Of a stretch of 64,000 nt of DNA, positions 11,432 through 25,124 are shown in pieces. The position numbers and the translations under genes are program-made. How positions within the stretch are numbered: position 1 is the stretch's first letter; every line of letters starts with the position of its first letter. Origin of the DNA: Odiellus spinosus (taxonomy: Eukaryota; Arthropoda; Arachnida; Opiliones; Phalangiidae); assembly GCA_963920705.1 (NCBI GenBank), contig OY987227.1:19307434-19371433 (forward strand). Reading direction: 5' to 3'. Below the pieces are notes generated by a model. It was not told the origin of the DNA. It saw nothing but the letters and a program-made list of their open reading frames with translations, and did no database searches.

Positions 11432-13611
11432 AATACATTCAACACCCGAGATGTTTTTATAACCATACGAAAATGCTATAATTATAAATTGTTTATCAAG
11501 TAGACTGTTAATAATTAATATTACAAATGAGTAAAAGGCTAAACATTACGTTTTAATGTAAAGAAAGACCTTTTTTGTAGCCTGATAGTGACGTCAAGCC
11601 AATTGGGATCGTATACATGTACAGGAGTATCTAAAACAAAGGCACCTATAGCTATAAGCCTTAATCAGAGGCCTTACTCTTACTTAACAAGAGGTCAACT
11701 AAAAAAAAAAAAAACAAAAATGGAGCAAGGGATCTAGATAAGTAATAGGAGAAACCGGAAATCGTCCGTACACAGAAACTATAGCTGGCTTTACGCTTCG
11801 ATCGCTTGATCTGTTGGAAAGATTTTACCCAAAAAAAAAAAAAAAACCCTAAAACATCTTCTCGATCCGGGCGAGAAGAACTATACCGTATAGCTCAATT
11901 TTAAAAGACTCCAGAAAAACCCCTGGATTATTAAGTTCACCCAACAAAGTGAGCTCCGTGGATAAACGAGGAAATAAAAACTTAGAGCTGACTGAACTAC
12001 GCCTTTTTTCACAAACATCAGTTTGCAATTTAGAGAAAGCTGAAGCGGATAATACATAGTGTTAAATCTCATTAACTGTACTAGTAGTTTTACAGACGTC
12101 CACTATAAAACGTATAGAAGGAGCAAAAAACGAAAGATTAGAGTTCCAAACATCTGGTATTTACTATAGCAAAGGGAAAAGAAACTTCTGTAAACAGAGC
12201 CTTTTGGGAAATGTAAGAAGAATGGGGTCTAGGATTTTTATTCCACGTTCTATATGTGTTCATCTCAAGCCGAATGTACAACGCGATGAAAAATGGAAGT
12301 TATATTTATGTGGGCTTTAATCCCGGGAAGTATCACGCGTGGAAGAACATTGCCTCTATTACAAACTCCGAATGGAAATGGGAAAGAGAGAAGAACCTTC
12401 TCACCAAACTATTCATTTCCTTTTTGCTGTTTGCGTTTGATATTGTTCGTTCACGTAATAATTGAGAAGGAAAGGACGTAAGGGGTCGTAAGAGGGAGTC
12501 AGTATATAAATTACTAAAGAGTAAACAGCCTTTCGAGCCTTAATACTGTTCAAAATTTATCCCTGAACAGTATACACCTCTGTTCGAATTATTTGAATGA
12601 ATGTGTAGAAAGCTAAAGGCAGTCATATAAGCTAAGTTACACCGTTAAAAAGGACCTAAATTCCAATTGTAAAACACATTTTTCTAAGGGAACTAACTCC
12701 CGTTTCGATGTTGCAAACGTGCACAGTCAAACGAATTTTAATTACCACTATGAGCAATGATTGATAGCGCAGACAATTTAGATACTATGCCTATACTAAA
12801 ATTGAACTTTAGAGTTAAAAACAGTTCAAACTATTTACACAGTCAGCGCAGAACTGACTGAACTCACATTTACAACGAATTCAAGAATGTAGCCTAACTA
12901 TAGAAACTGAACACTCAATACGATGTTCAACAACATCTATCACGTGACTTTCATTGACTGAAAGAACACGAACAGACTTAGCTGGGGATAAAAATAGATA
13001 ATGTTACCAGAGTTCGGTGATTTACCGTCATTCCGCGAATTCCGTAGCCTAAAGGTTAGATTCGTGGATGGTCAGGGGCTCTTTCGCGGTTTATTTATCA
13101 GAAGATTGGGCTATAAGGAAGCAGGGTACGAGTAAGGTTGCTTTGGTGCACTCGTCGTGTCATTTCATTAGTTACGAGCCATAAATAACGCGATTTATTA
13201 GAAAAATTCCGACCCTTCTCCGCCTTTTATTGGTTTTAGATGTGGGCGTTAACGTTTTGAGATATTATCATCAACCATCTTCATTTGTCAGCTCGCGCGA
13301 AGGTATAGGTGCCTTTGATCTTCGAGTAAATAAATCAAAGACATAACGTGTGACTTTGCTTTGTACGCGTGGAAAATTTAAGGTGGTTGAAAATATATAG
13401 GTTGAAATATTGTACTAACATAAAAGGCGCCAAAACAAACCGAGATGCGCTATAATATTTGATGGGGATGTCGGAGGAGTAACTTCCATACAATGACTAG
13501 AAAACGAGTTTATAGACGTTACAAGTATTACCAGGATTTGAAATATGTTAAATGAGATTACCGTTGGGAATTCCAAAACAAAGTTGAGAATAAATCATTC
13601 ATTTTTTAAAA
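11432..13611. other. Intergenic; perfect CRE at 11589
   Basis: AT-rich with A-runs at 11700-11714 and 11831-11846. A perfect TGACGTCA palindrome lies at 11589-11596. Around 13040 TAGCCTAAAGG matches a pol III box A, but no box B at normal spacing follows. The overlapping forward frames at 12256-12481 show no family match. No gene is called. Confidence 0.45.
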
Positions 13612-13760
13612 CTACATCTTAAGCCCCGTTTTCAATCAACTTTTTAAGTTCATGCTTTAGTTTTCCAAGAGAAGTTTATATAAAATTAATTTAAATATCC
13701 TTTTTTCTGTCACTTGAAGCCCGATAAAGTGGGTTAAAGTGACAACGAAAAGCTTGATTT
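13612..13760. repeat. Dispersed repeat, copy 2 (pair with 7905)
   Basis: TTAAGCCCCGTTTTCAATCA begins the segment shared with 7905-8035. Similarity then runs through GAGAAGTTTATAT and TTTTTTCTGTCAC. Copies are diverged and the true ends are unknown. Confidence 0.55.
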
Positions 13761-14483
13761 AAGCCTCAACTTTAATTTGACGCAACCATTATTTTGTTGA
13801 GTTAGAGAAAAAGCAAGGGAGTTTAGCTTTCATAGCGCTGCCAATTCGACGTGGAATATAGATATGAACATAACTGCTCACCTTCGTAGATAAACACACA
13901 CATACCAATTGATGTAATCATAATAAAAATGATATAGGAAATGCATCTAAACCCTAAGCCTCGCTCGTTTAAAATCCAGACTAAATAACCATTCATTAAA
14001 AAAGTAGAGGTTAAGAGTATGATGTAAGGCGAAAGAGATTTATCATTAAGATCATAATAGGGAGATCGCGGATAAAGGGGCCGAAACGTCCCCTTATTTT
14101 TTTATAAAGGTTAATTTAAAATTACACCCTCTCTCTCTCTCTCTTTCTTTTTTTTACACGAAGGCTGTAGCCATCGAAATGATGGAGGATGAGATGAATC
14201 GGGAGGTAGAAGGTGATGGGTTCTATGAAAAATGATCCGGACACTCGGGACCCAAGGCTATCCTTCCCGGAAGGAAAAAAAAATTAACCTTTCACGCCGA
14301 CGTTGCCATTGTTCAAGGCAGATGATTTTTTCCCCCCAAGGATTCATCTAGCTGCACCGGAGTGATTAAGTTTTTGGTTTCTGCTCGTTTTGGGAACTAT
14401 GTAGAAACTAATTAACGGTATATTGGTTGGAAATGCTGGTATACATAAGTAACAATGACTAATGATAAAGATAAAGAGATACT
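13761..14483. other. Intergenic with (CT)n microsatellite
   Basis: A pure CT dinucleotide run of about nine repeats lies at 14128-14145, followed by a T-run. No gene was recognised. Confidence 0.5.
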
Positions 14484-14690
14484 ATAGGCCCGGATTAAGT
14501 GGAGTCGAAGCCCGTCGCAATTTGCCAAATTAGGGGCCCATACCCTGAAGTAAAATACTTGGGGTCCATTAATTTATGAAATTAATACCCTGGGGCCTTA
14601 AGAAAACGTACATTTTATGATTTTTCGGGACCCCGACAATATTAGGGGACGTACCCAGCTTTGTCCAGATTCAAGGGCCTTGTATAGTAT
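14484..14690. mobile_element. Possible eroded hAT-like MITE
   Basis: The left end AGGCCCGGATTAAG and the reverse complement of the right end (AGGCCCTTGAATC) share the first six bases and part of the next ones. The interior has repeated GGGGCCC/GGGACC motifs facing both ways. This resembles hAT-type short elements with GGCCCGGATT ends, but no target duplication could be shown and the match is weak. Confidence 0.35.
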
Positions 14691-15835
14691 TATTAAACAG
14701 ATAAACCATTTACAGAATTCGCGAAATATAAATTGGAGAAAATAAGCTTAATTAAAGTTTTAAAACTAAATTATATATAAAAATTATTATACAAAATATT
14801 GCGTTCAAATTTGAACATCATGTGAGAGAAATAAACCTTGAACTCCTTATGATTGATGAGGCATTTAAATTTTGTTTCTATCTGCCGTCATAATCGGTCA
14901 AAAAATTGTCCTATATACTTCTCTGATATAAAAGTTAGAGAAAATCATGTAAAACCCATCGCCATCTCCTTAATAACAATTTTTACAGAAATTTCTTCAC
15001 ATCCATATATAGTGATTCATCATATATTTAACCATCTTCTAAATTAGTAAGGTTTTTCTCCTAATTAAAATAAATCCATCATCACTCATTTAGGTATTTA
15101 TTACAGGTATCGAAATTTTCTCTTCCATACAAAATGAGTTTCAAAATTGTGTGCCAATATTCTTCCCAAGATTAATAACTCTATAGCCTTTTTTTTTTTT
15201 GGAACCCTTTTCATTTCGCGGCTCGGCCCTCTCTCGTATATCTCCCTTTCAATTGTTTGGCAATTGGAAAAGAGAGTTTTGAAGGTTCAGTTGAAAGATT
15301 CAAGCAAATCGCCTAAGAGATTCAGAGCGAAAGAGAGAGAGAGAGAAAGAGGAGTCTTAGAGAGGGACACGATATAGGCCTAAATCCATATTCCTTATGA
15401 TGGATGAAAGTGGATAAGACCCGAAATGGCCGGGATCGGTTTTCACGAATGATTGAGCACGGGGCAATTTGAGAATTTGAAAGATGATTACTTCAGCCCC
15501 AAAATTCTCCCAGAAGATTCTTTCTTTCTTTTAGTCCCTTTCTTCTCGCGTTTGGAATTATTTCAAACAATACGCAGTGAAATAGTCGAAATTAGAAACG
15601 GATGCTCTCATTATGTAAAATTTGTTTCTATTAGTTGAAGTAATGACGAAAATTGGGCGTAGTAGAGGGGGTCACTCCTGTTTTAGTCGATGAAGAATTA
15701 CTTTCGTATATCTTACACCGCGTTATGATCATTTTTAGATTAAATATGATTAAATAGATTACTTGCATACTCTGAAACATATCTATCCTTGAGACTAAGC
15801 TATTTCATTCCATTACGTATGAGTACTGAGCAAAA
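14691..15835. other. Intergenic with (GA)n microsatellite
   Basis: AT-rich, with a GA run at about 15332-15346. Several short forward frames (14853, 15147, 15453) have no motifs and no splice context that supports them. Confidence 0.45.
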
Positions 15836-16060
15836 GTGCAGAAATGACCCCTATATTTAAATGGCCGTAATTTTTCACTACGATCTTCTAGACCAAAACT
15901 GATTACATCGTTAGATAGTAGACATTCTCTTGGTTAATTTCGAATAACAAAGCATGAGCCACTCGAAAAGGATGCCCGATCGCCACTACATACAAATTGA
16001 GAAAAAGCCCAGAAATGACCCCTATCTTAAAAATATTCACTATATCGTAAAAAAATCATA
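15836..16060. repeat. Diverged tandem duplication, about 171 bp apart
   Basis: CAGAAATGACCCCTAT occurs at about 15839 and again at about 16010. Each is preceded by a TGAGnAAAAG-like piece and followed by a TTCACTA-like block. This fits one tandem duplication whose copies have since diverged. Confidence 0.5.
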
Positions 16061-17467
16061 TAGCTGGTAGAGTTATCTTAATTAAGTAATATATGTACAT
16101 TCACAGTTAAATATAACGGCACCAAATCAATCACTTAGCTATAATGGTGCACTTTCACAACTCCTTTAAGGAAAAATATTGTCATTCAGTATATAAGAGT
16201 ATATTTCTAAAAATATGTTAAAAAAAAAAAAAAAAAAAACACCATTAGGTATATAAAAAAGTCTCTTCCCTATAGTTTCTTCCATTTACTTTTCTTCAAG
16301 AGTAAGACTAAAGCAGAAGTACACAATTTTGCGTATCACAGAAGAAAAAAAATCCCAATTTTCCTAACATAAGGCTTATATAGATGAAGTAAAACCGTGT
16401 AAAATGAGAGAAGATATTATATATATTTGTATTGTACAACTATTCACGAAATGGAACTAAGGCCGTATCTATTTCAATCTTTCAAAAGTAAAACCCTTTC
16501 AGAAATACAGAAAAGAAAAGAAAAACAAGACGGTCGTTTACACGAAATATTACAAAGTTTCCCATCCCAATTTTCGCACGATATCGTAGAAAGAAATATC
16601 TAAAATCGAAAGCAAAACTTTACTAAACAAAACCTAAAGGAAACAATACCTAGACCGCATTTCGAAGATTAAACGGTTAATGAAATGTGAATCATATTTA
16701 TAGTCTTCTCCCTAAAACATTATAAACCAGATTAGTGTCAAATATTAACTCTGATGGAATAAAAAATAACATTTAGATTCAATTAATAAAATATGTTACA
16801 AAATGAACACTAAAGTTATTTTTTATATTTTTTGTTCAAGGGCCAGGAGTTTTCAAAGACTACTTTTCAAGTTTTTTATGAAATTTAATGTAATGTATCA
16901 ATCTCGAATCAATTTTGTTCTTTACGCCAACTTCTTATTTTTTCATACTCCCTTTAAAGAAGATCCGACTATCTCTCCCTTTCAGAGGTCGTCATTCGTG
17001 GCACGAAACTTCGCGTCATCAAATTTGAAAGGATAGATTTTTTTGGGGTGTTCGCTGGCCCCTGCATCAACCACCCTTTCCTATCTCTATCTTATTTCTA
17101 AAAACGAACTCGAATTTAAGAGATTCTAATCTTTTCTTCAATAAGAGTTTTTCAAGAGCCAAAGCTTAGCGTAAGGAAAAACAATAACACGTTATTCCAA
17201 ATACAAAGTTCCCTCCCAGAAAAAGAAATTGAACTACATTTCTATTTTTCCATTCCCTTTTTACCGAGAAATCTTGTTTTGGGAATATAAAATGGGGAGA
17301 AAAACGGTTCACGTGCCAGAAAAGTATTTTAAGCTATACAACGATCTATCCGGAATTTTTTCTTTGCAATAACATCGTGCCCATAATAATAAACTATTCA
17401 TATTCAATGCAACACTGGAAATAATAAACTTGATGCATATGTTCCTTCTTTAATCTGCTTATTTCCA
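16061..17467. other. AT-rich intergenic sequence
   Basis: A-run at about 16220-16239. Small forward frame at 16803-17036 without motif. Nothing else supported. Confidence 0.45.
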
Positions 17468-19085
17468 ATCAAATCAATAGCAACGCGCCCATCAAATCAA
17501 TAGCAACGCGCCCATCAAATCAATAGCAACGCGCCCATCAAATCAATAGCAACGCGCCCATCAAATCAATAGCAACGCGCCCATCAAATCAATAGCAACG
17601 CGCCCATCAAATCAATAGCAACGCGCCCATCAAATCAATAGCAACGCGCCCATCAAATCAATAGCAACGCGCCCATCAAATCAATAGCAACGCGCCCATC
17701 AAATCAATAGCAACGCGCCCATCAAATCAATAGCAACGCGCCCATCAAATCAATAGCAACGCGCCCATCAAATCAATAGCAACGCGCCCATCAAATCAAT
17801 AGCAACGCGCCCATCAAATCAATAGCAACGCGCCCATCAAATCAATAGCAACGCGCCCATCAAATCAATAGCAACGCGCCCATCAAATCAATAGCAACGC
17901 GCCCATCAAATCAATAGCAACGCGCCCATCAAATCAATAGCAACGCGCCCATCAAATCAATAGCAACGCGCCCATCAAATCAATAGCAACGCGCCCATCA
18001 AATCAATAGCAACGCGCCCATCAAATCAATAGCAACGCGCCCATCAAATCAATAGCAACGCGCCCATCAAATCAATAGCAACGCGCCCATCAAATCAATA
18101 GCAACGCGCCCATCAAATCAATAGCAACGCGCCCATCAAATCAATAGCAACGCGCCCATCAAATCAATAGCAACGCGCCCATCAAATCAATAGCAACGCG
18201 CCCATCAAATCAATAGCAACGCGCCCATCAAATCAATAGCAACGCGCCCATCAAATCAATAGCAACGCGCCCATCAAATCAATAGCAACGCGCCCATCAA
18301 ATCAATAGCAACGCGCCCATCAAATCAATAGCAACGCGCCCATCAAATCAATAGCAACGCGCCCATCAAATCAGCAAAAACGCGCCCATCAAATCAGCAA
18401 AAACGCGCCCATCAAATCAGCAAAAACGCGCCCATCAAATCAGCAAAAACGCGCCCATCAAATCAGCAAAAACGCGCCCATCAAATCAGCAAAAACGCGC
18501 CCATCAAATCAGCAAAAACGCGCCCATCAAATCAGCAAAAACGCGCCCATCAAATCAGCAAAAACGCGCCCATCAAATCAGCAAAAACGCGCCCATCAAA
18601 TCAGCAAAAACGCGCCCATCAAATCAGTAAAAACGCGCCCATCAAATCAGTAAAAACGCGCCCATCAAATCAGTAAAAACGCGCCCATCAAATCAGTAAA
18701 AACGCGCCCATCAAATCAGTAAAAACGCGCCCATCAAATCAGTAAAAACGCGCCCATCAAATCAGTAAAAACGCGCCCATCAAATCAGTAAAAACGCGCC
18801 CATCAAATCAGTAAAAACGCGCCCATCAAATCAGTAAAAACGCGCCCATCAAATCAGTAAAAACGCGCCCATCAAATCAGTAAAAACGCGCCCATCAAAT
18901 CAGTAAAAACGCGCCCATCAAATCAGTAAAACCGCGCCCATCAAATCAGTAAAAACGCGCCCATCAAATCAGTAAAAACGCGCCAATCAAATCAACAGAA
19001 ACGCGCCAATCAAACCAACAAACGCGCTAATCAAACCTATAAAAGCGCAAATGAAACTAGAGAAAGCATAACTCAAATTAGAACG
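17468..19085. repeat. 23-bp satellite array in three homogeneous blocks
   Basis: The unit is ATCAAATCAnnnnnnACGCGCCC or close to it, 23 bp, in perfect register. Block 1 (17468-18364) is 39 units with ATAGCAACGCG. Block 2 (18365-18617) is 11 units with GCAAAAACGCG. Block 3 (18618 to about 18985) is 16 units with GTAAAAACGCG, including one single-base variant near 18930. To the right come one 23-bp and several 21-bp units of increasing decay, to about 19085. The left edge is abrupt. 23 is not a multiple of 3 and no frame stays open, so it is non-coding. Every unit carries a CGCG core. Confidence 0.98.
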
Positions 19086-19334
19086 AAGCGACACAGAGGA
19101 CGAATTAAATTGACTTTAGCTAGAATTTAAACATTAAGGCATATGATATAAAAATAATTAGTTTAGCTTTCGAGAACTTAAATAATATAAAGGAACTCGT
19201 TGGAATTAAATGTTACAGGTATATTTGTAAAAATTAAAAAATATGTCGCATATTTTTAAACAATACGAAGTACTTAAGTATATATACACCTAAAAATAAG
19301 AGCGCATTTATTAAAATCAGGAATTACTATATAA
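19086..19334. other. AT-rich spacer
   Basis: Short AT-rich stretch between the satellite and the following MITE. No feature seen. Confidence 0.5.
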
Positions 19335-19341
19335 ATATAGA

Positions 19342-19678
19342 CAGAAGCCGATGAAACCCTCCTTTGAAGTCTACTACTCTAATGTTCCCTATAGCGCTCC
19401 TCTCTGTATGGGTAAAATACACAATTTTACGAGATCGGAAGGGTCCTACTTCATACCCCCTGTCTACGGAAAATTGGAAATTCTCTCTCTCCACATACAA
19501 CGACGTTTGGTTGACGAACTCCAAGGTTGCTAGAGATATTCGCTGGACGAACTCCCGCTCCGAAAATATCTACCGTTAGGAGGCGTACGAATCGCGATTT
19601 TTGAGACTAACCCATACAGGGAGGGGTAGACAAGACCCGGGAGTAATAGACTTCAATGGAGGGTTTCATCGGCTTCTG
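19342..19678. mobile_element. MITE family F (337 bp)
   Basis: Exact 7-bp duplication ATATAGA at 19335-19341 and 19679-19685. Terminal inverted repeats of about 30 bp: the left starts CAGAAGCCGATGAAACCCTC, and the right is its complement with few mismatches, continuing through TTGAAGTCTA. The CA...TG termini and 7-bp duplication match families A and C, although the sequence is different. Short open frames inside (both strands, 19324-19579) lie within the element and are not genes. Confidence 0.92.
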
Positions 19679-19685
19679 ATATAGA

Positions 19686-22048
19686 CGGAATAATCAACAT
19701 ATTGCCTTTATACTGTTACCCATCCACGTTTCATCGTATATATTCCCTCCAATGGAAAGATATCTTATAAAACGAGGTCCTTTATTCGATCCCTATTAAA
19801 CCAAGCGTAAATTTACGATAAACTCTCTCGTTGTTGATACATTGTTTATTAAATTTGTAGCAATTTTTGAAATACTAGCTCCCTTTCTCGAACCTCCTGA
19901 CATTATGCAGTAACTACATATCAATTTCTGTGTAAGTAGTTTCAAATCTTTGATTTTACTGAGAAAAATAGTGTTATCATATACACAATAAATTTATTTG
20001 TGTTTCACTAAAAACAAAAGATTAAATCAATTTGCTAAAATTGTTTCGTTTTACGTAGAAAAGCGTACCAAAACTGGCTCCTAGATAAACCTACTTTCGA
20101 TAGGAAAATCTTCCGGCTATTTGGTATTCAGAGACTGGGAAAGAAACTAACAATTGCAAGCGTCATAGCGGATAAAGGAAGAAGAAGAAAAAAAAAATCG
20201 GCTACATTTTTGCAAAAAGGAGAAATTTGTTCTTTTATATTCAAAGGGCTTATCTACATTATAACTCGAGTAGGATAGAAGGTGGGTCCAACCTATTTTT
20301 GGTATATTTGTTTTTATAAAGGTGAAAGGAAACCTGAAAACGAGGACACGAGTTGAATTTAAATTGACCGTCTAAAAACCTTGGTTGAAATTTTTCAAGA
20401 AAGCTTGAAGTAGATTTTTTTTTCTGGTCCACGAAAAAGAGAAAACTTATCTAACAAAATTCGATAAAAACTTGGGATCCTTTAGTTTTCAGCGCGTAAA
20501 AGCCTGTTATATCCTTAGATATCTTAGGAAAAGTAACTTTAGTGAAAGAATGTGGGCTAAATATACAAACAATGAAAATTCGTACTGATATTTCTATCTT
20601 TTACTTTTTGTTTTTCATTATTCTATTTTATATATATATACAGTATATATATAAAGGAAAAGATGAATTGTCTGAATTTCGGTACCATCTAAAGTTTCAT
20701 TTTTCAAGTTATACCACCTAAGGCCTAACCTTCTTAGGTTTAAAATGATTGAAGATTAATTTTCCTCTTGCACTCAAAAGAAAAAAAGAAAATAAAAACA
20801 CAATCGATTTAGAGAAAATTGGATGTTTCTCAATTTCGTCTAGAGCTACACTTATCAAGATGTACTTTTTTAGATTAACCCTCTATATTCCTATCTTTGC
20901 GATTGAGATATTTTACAAAACAAAATTCAAGTGTTCATGTTTTTGTTTTCTTCACAACAAAAATAACAGTTACATAAATCCCTAAAGAAATTATAAAATA
21001 GGCTTAGCAATCCTCATAGTTAATTTAAATTAAACCCGAAGTGAGCCAGGTTGCGTATCTACTTTAATATCGTTCCAGTATCATTCTACGTCATTAAGAG
21101 GAAAAATTATCTATATAAGAGGAAAAAATATCTATAAATTTTTTGGCATTCTAATTTTATGTTTCTAAAAAACTCGTCAACTCCTAAGGTATAAATTAAG
21201 TTTGGAATATAGATTTTTAAAACTAAAATAATCCATATAGACCTTCGAAACAATGGTAACATGGTCTCACTTTAAGAAAAAATGAAAAAGCAAATCTACA
21301 ATTCGAAGATGAGAAAAAGATTTCCAATAAAAAAAAAAGATAAAGAAAAACATCGGTGTATTTTACAAAGACACGAGAATTTTTTGTTTTGTTATTTTTT
21401 GGAATTTAGAAAGTGTAGCCTAAAATCCAGTATATTGAGTGAGTCCGAAAAGAATAGACTTAAGCTTAAAACCAAAGAGTAGTTTCCACAAACTACTTCA
21501 ATCCATAAGAGGTTTATCATTAAGAATAAATCCGCGTCAACTTTCTCTTTTTCATCAAACAGCACTTGGAACAAAAAACTATATAGCGAGCTTACAATAA
21601 AGGTTGCGTCAAAATTATGCAAACAACAACGTCCAGAGGATTTATTTTATTTAAATAAGAGTGAGAAAGGAACTCGGGGGACGAGAAAATAAAAGAAGAA
21701 ACAAGCCTAAGAGGACTATATAAGATGTCTCTATTTCTAATATATTCTACAGCGAATATCCCCTCCCTTCACCTGATTTAAATGTATGGATTTTTTATAG
21801 CAGACGAAGGTTATACGTATCGAGCCCCTAGAGTGTTTTTTTTGCCGGTCGTTAAGGGTTGAAACTCTCAAACCGCAGAAGTATTAGTTTCCTAAAGAAT
21901 ATATTTTCAACTATAACGGACGGTATAAGAGAAAACGTATTTGAAGAAAAAAGTAAGAAACAAGGTGGACCGTTGGGCCACGGTAGTTACTCAAAGGGAC
22001 GACTTGTTCGAGATTGAAGTTAAGTTCAACAAATTTGTCGAAATAAGC
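19686..22048. other. AT-rich intergenic sequence
   Basis: TA microsatellite around 20630-20655. Around 21140-21240 a segment (AAACTCGTCAACTCCTAAGG...) resembles 27735-27830, a possible old dispersed repeat. Forward frames at 20749 and 21282 are low-complexity Lys/Asn-rich chance frames. Confidence 0.45.
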
Positions 22049-22450
22049 GAATTCAACCTAACAACAAGTGATTTCCTATCGTTTAAATAGGCCTAATACA
22101 CTATAGTAAAAAGATTACTAGCAAATATCGATCTAGAATTAAACTTAAAACTTAACCGGAAAATAGGCTTAGCTGGTTTTATGCATGGAGATCTTGAATT
22201 TCTTCAATTTGATGGGTCATCGACCAATGAACAAATGCCCGTCGTTAAGGCGAGATCTATATAAGACATCGAATTGCTCGCAGACCCTTCAATGCGAAAA
22301 AAATTCAGGATTTCTTTGAATCCTGCTAAGCCTACTTTCAGGGTAAGATTTAAATTTATTTCTACTCTTTAATATTTGTTTGAAATATATTGGTGGATTA
22401 GACATATTTAAACGATTGGGAATCTATAAAAAAGTCAGTTGTTGTTAACC
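22049..22450. mobile_element. Foldback element family D, copy 1
   Basis: The outer arms CAACCTAACAACAAGTGATT and (right, reverse complement) GGTTAACAACAACTGACTT pair. Further in, GGAAAATAGGCTTAGC pairs with GCTAAGCCTACTTTC around a core containing GCCCGTCGTTAAGGCGAGAT. The same plan recurs at 36863 and 58816. Ends are eroded and no target duplication is certain. Non-coding. Confidence 0.8.
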
Positions 22451-25124
22451 GTTATTTTGAAGTAGGAAAAATCTAGTTAGTGCGCTATTAAAATCAAGTT
22501 GTGATGGACAAAATCTAGGAAAGATAAGCACGAGAAAAGTCAACATTTTGGGGGCCATAGAGTTAGAAAATCTAGTATGGATGAACAAAACATAGTAGTG
22601 ATTGATATACAAAAGCAAATATGGTAGGGCCGATAGAGTTAGCATATGCTGTCTTTAGAACGACAACTTATACTGTCAACGAATGATAGGACCCCCTGCT
22701 TTTGACAGTGACGAAGGGGGCAGTAAGAGCATGATCGCTATAGTAACGAAAAACAAGTTTTTGAGTAACTAAATTTCAAATTTATATTCTACACACGACG
22801 CGGGTATAGTTTCAACAGCTTGGTACGTAAACATTTGGGGTAATTTATCCGAAATATACGATTGAAATTTTGACCCTATTTCGAGTTAACGTTGCGACGA
22901 AAATGAATTAAAGTTGGAGTTTTTAACATTTTCATCACGGTATAAATGAAACAAAGTTCCTTGATTTGTAGTCAAATCATAGAATCTCCTTCTCGAGTTG
23001 AATTTTAATATACAAACCGGCTCTATTTCTAGTAGAAGAAATGTAGAATCGTTTAAAATTTGTCCAGATTTTACTGTTCACCTTCCCTTTAAGGAAATCG
23101 CCGAAATTTTACGGTTAATCATGCATTATTCTGTGTATAATGGAAGGAGATATATAATTGGGAGGTAATCTTGTATCAAATGATGTAATGATTTGAGGAT
23201 TAGATCATTCGCATATACTAGCTCGCACATACTATCATATCAAAATCTATAATATATCAATAATGCCAAGGTTAATAGAATATATGATTTGGCAACTTCA
23301 TCATTTTAACACGGCAAAGGACTTTTAATAGGCAATCTTGATCCTGGAAGTCAGTATCTTTGATGGGGAAATTTACCTTACAATCTCTAATAGCGAAGAA
23401 GCCATTTAGGAGTAACATATTGTGCAAATAATTTAACCTTATAAGGTCGAAGTATTTGAATTGTTATAGTACTAATTTGAACCCAAATCGACCCTTGTTC
23501 GTGGGCTTTCCAATAATAATCGAAAACCTTATAGCAAAGAAAATATTCTAGTTTCTCAACCACATATTCAAGGTTATAGTTAAAGACCAATTACATCTTA
23601 ACAATTTAATTTTTGAAATCCGTTTGTTATTGCTTAAAAAAACTTTAAAATACCGTTAAAGTATACTATTAAATACATTTAATGTGGGGGCTTTCATTTC
23701 CCTCTTAAAATCTCCCCCTTAGTGTATGTAACTCTGCTGCCACTAGCAATGAGAGAAGATAAGAAACACTAACCTAATTTTGCAACTTTAATAATGAACC
23801 GCGAAGAGACTTTTGGCGAATTTTGATAATGTTTTAGGGCCTACTCCCCGTTTAAAAACAAAGTTTATTAAACGTTCGTCACTATATATACTAAGCAATC
23901 AATTCCAGTACTGTTTCGATTCGACGAGGGGAGTCAAAGGAAGGGCGAATATTGGGCGATATGAGAGGAAACTAGACGGCTGGAATATGTCGAATTTGTC
24001 ATTAAGAGACTCTAATAAGACCAACCCTGTCCATATACGTCTGTACGCACTCCGACTAGTTGAGAGGTCCTATCAATTGGAAACGGGAGTCGTATCCCTC
24101 CCCCAAAATATATATACACACATCTATATCAAACTAGTTTAACTAGAGGACAAACAACGAAGGGATGGGTAACAAGGGTTTGAAACTAAAGAGAGATTTA
24201 GACGGAGAGAGAGAGAATATTGGTAATGATCAAGCTCGTCATCGTCTCTAGTAATTGGCCAATATACTAATAACGTGGCTTCAAAATGTTTCCCACCACC
24301 TTATAGTTCAGTACAGCTAATATCCTAAACCTTTCCAGCGCGTATAAGCTCTACAGTCTGTCAATTGGTTGAGAAGCTATACAGTTGAAAGCTGGGAGAA
24401 CAAGATATAGTCTTGATTACGTTATGAAGTGTATCTTTTCTTTCCGCCTTATACTATATTGCTCCAAAATATTTGCCCCTGAATGGACCTTAACCCGCGT
24501 AAAATTTGGCGCGTTTCCGGGAGATTCGAAGTCCTAATAGAAATTTAGATTTTAAATATTTCTATTTATAAGTCTACGGTATATAGCAGAAATATCTGCA
24601 AATTTTATGGTAATTGGAAATATCGGGAAAATTTCAAAGGGGAAAAATCATTTTCAATTTAGGGTTGGTTTCCTGGATTGAACCCTATATCGCGTGTACT
24701 TCGTATTTGGGTGAAATTATCGAATGTATATTGATGAATGAAAAATGAGAAAAGCTGCGCAAGTTTGTCCTATGCATAAATTCATCGCATTCAACCTCGT
24801 CTACATTAACTGGAACAAATCAAACACACTGCAAATATATCGATCCCACGGCACAGACAACACATTTTGGTTTTCCCGTTAAAAATACTCGATTTCTTTG
24901 ACTCGGATTTTTCGATTTAACTGAGGTGGTATAGAATTTCTTTTTACTTGGTTGAAAACCGAAAATTCGGTTTTTGAAAGGAATGGAATGTGTAAGGGTC
25001 CAGCGGTTATTCAAGATTAGATCGCAAACTTGATATAAAACGAATTCCGATAGCTAGAGCGAGCCAAAGAATCAGATTACAGTGAGTGAGAACAGACAAA
25101 CGATCGAGGTAATTAAAAGAAGAC
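22451..25124. other. Intergenic, no gene recognised
   Basis: AT-rich with a slightly GC-richer part at 23800-24110, where a forward open frame (23813-24142) shows no known domain. A short GA run lies at 24204-24216. No repeat boundaries were recognised. Confidence 0.45.

Noticed and set aside
13035-13140. tRNA-like or SINE promoter
   Set aside because: TAGCCTAAAGG matches box A, but the only box B-like sequence is too far away and a poor match; no cloverleaf could be drawn.
17468-19085. Regularly spaced repeats as a CRISPR array
   Set aside because: The 23-bp units are contiguous with no unique spacers, and the setting is eukaryotic; it is a satellite.
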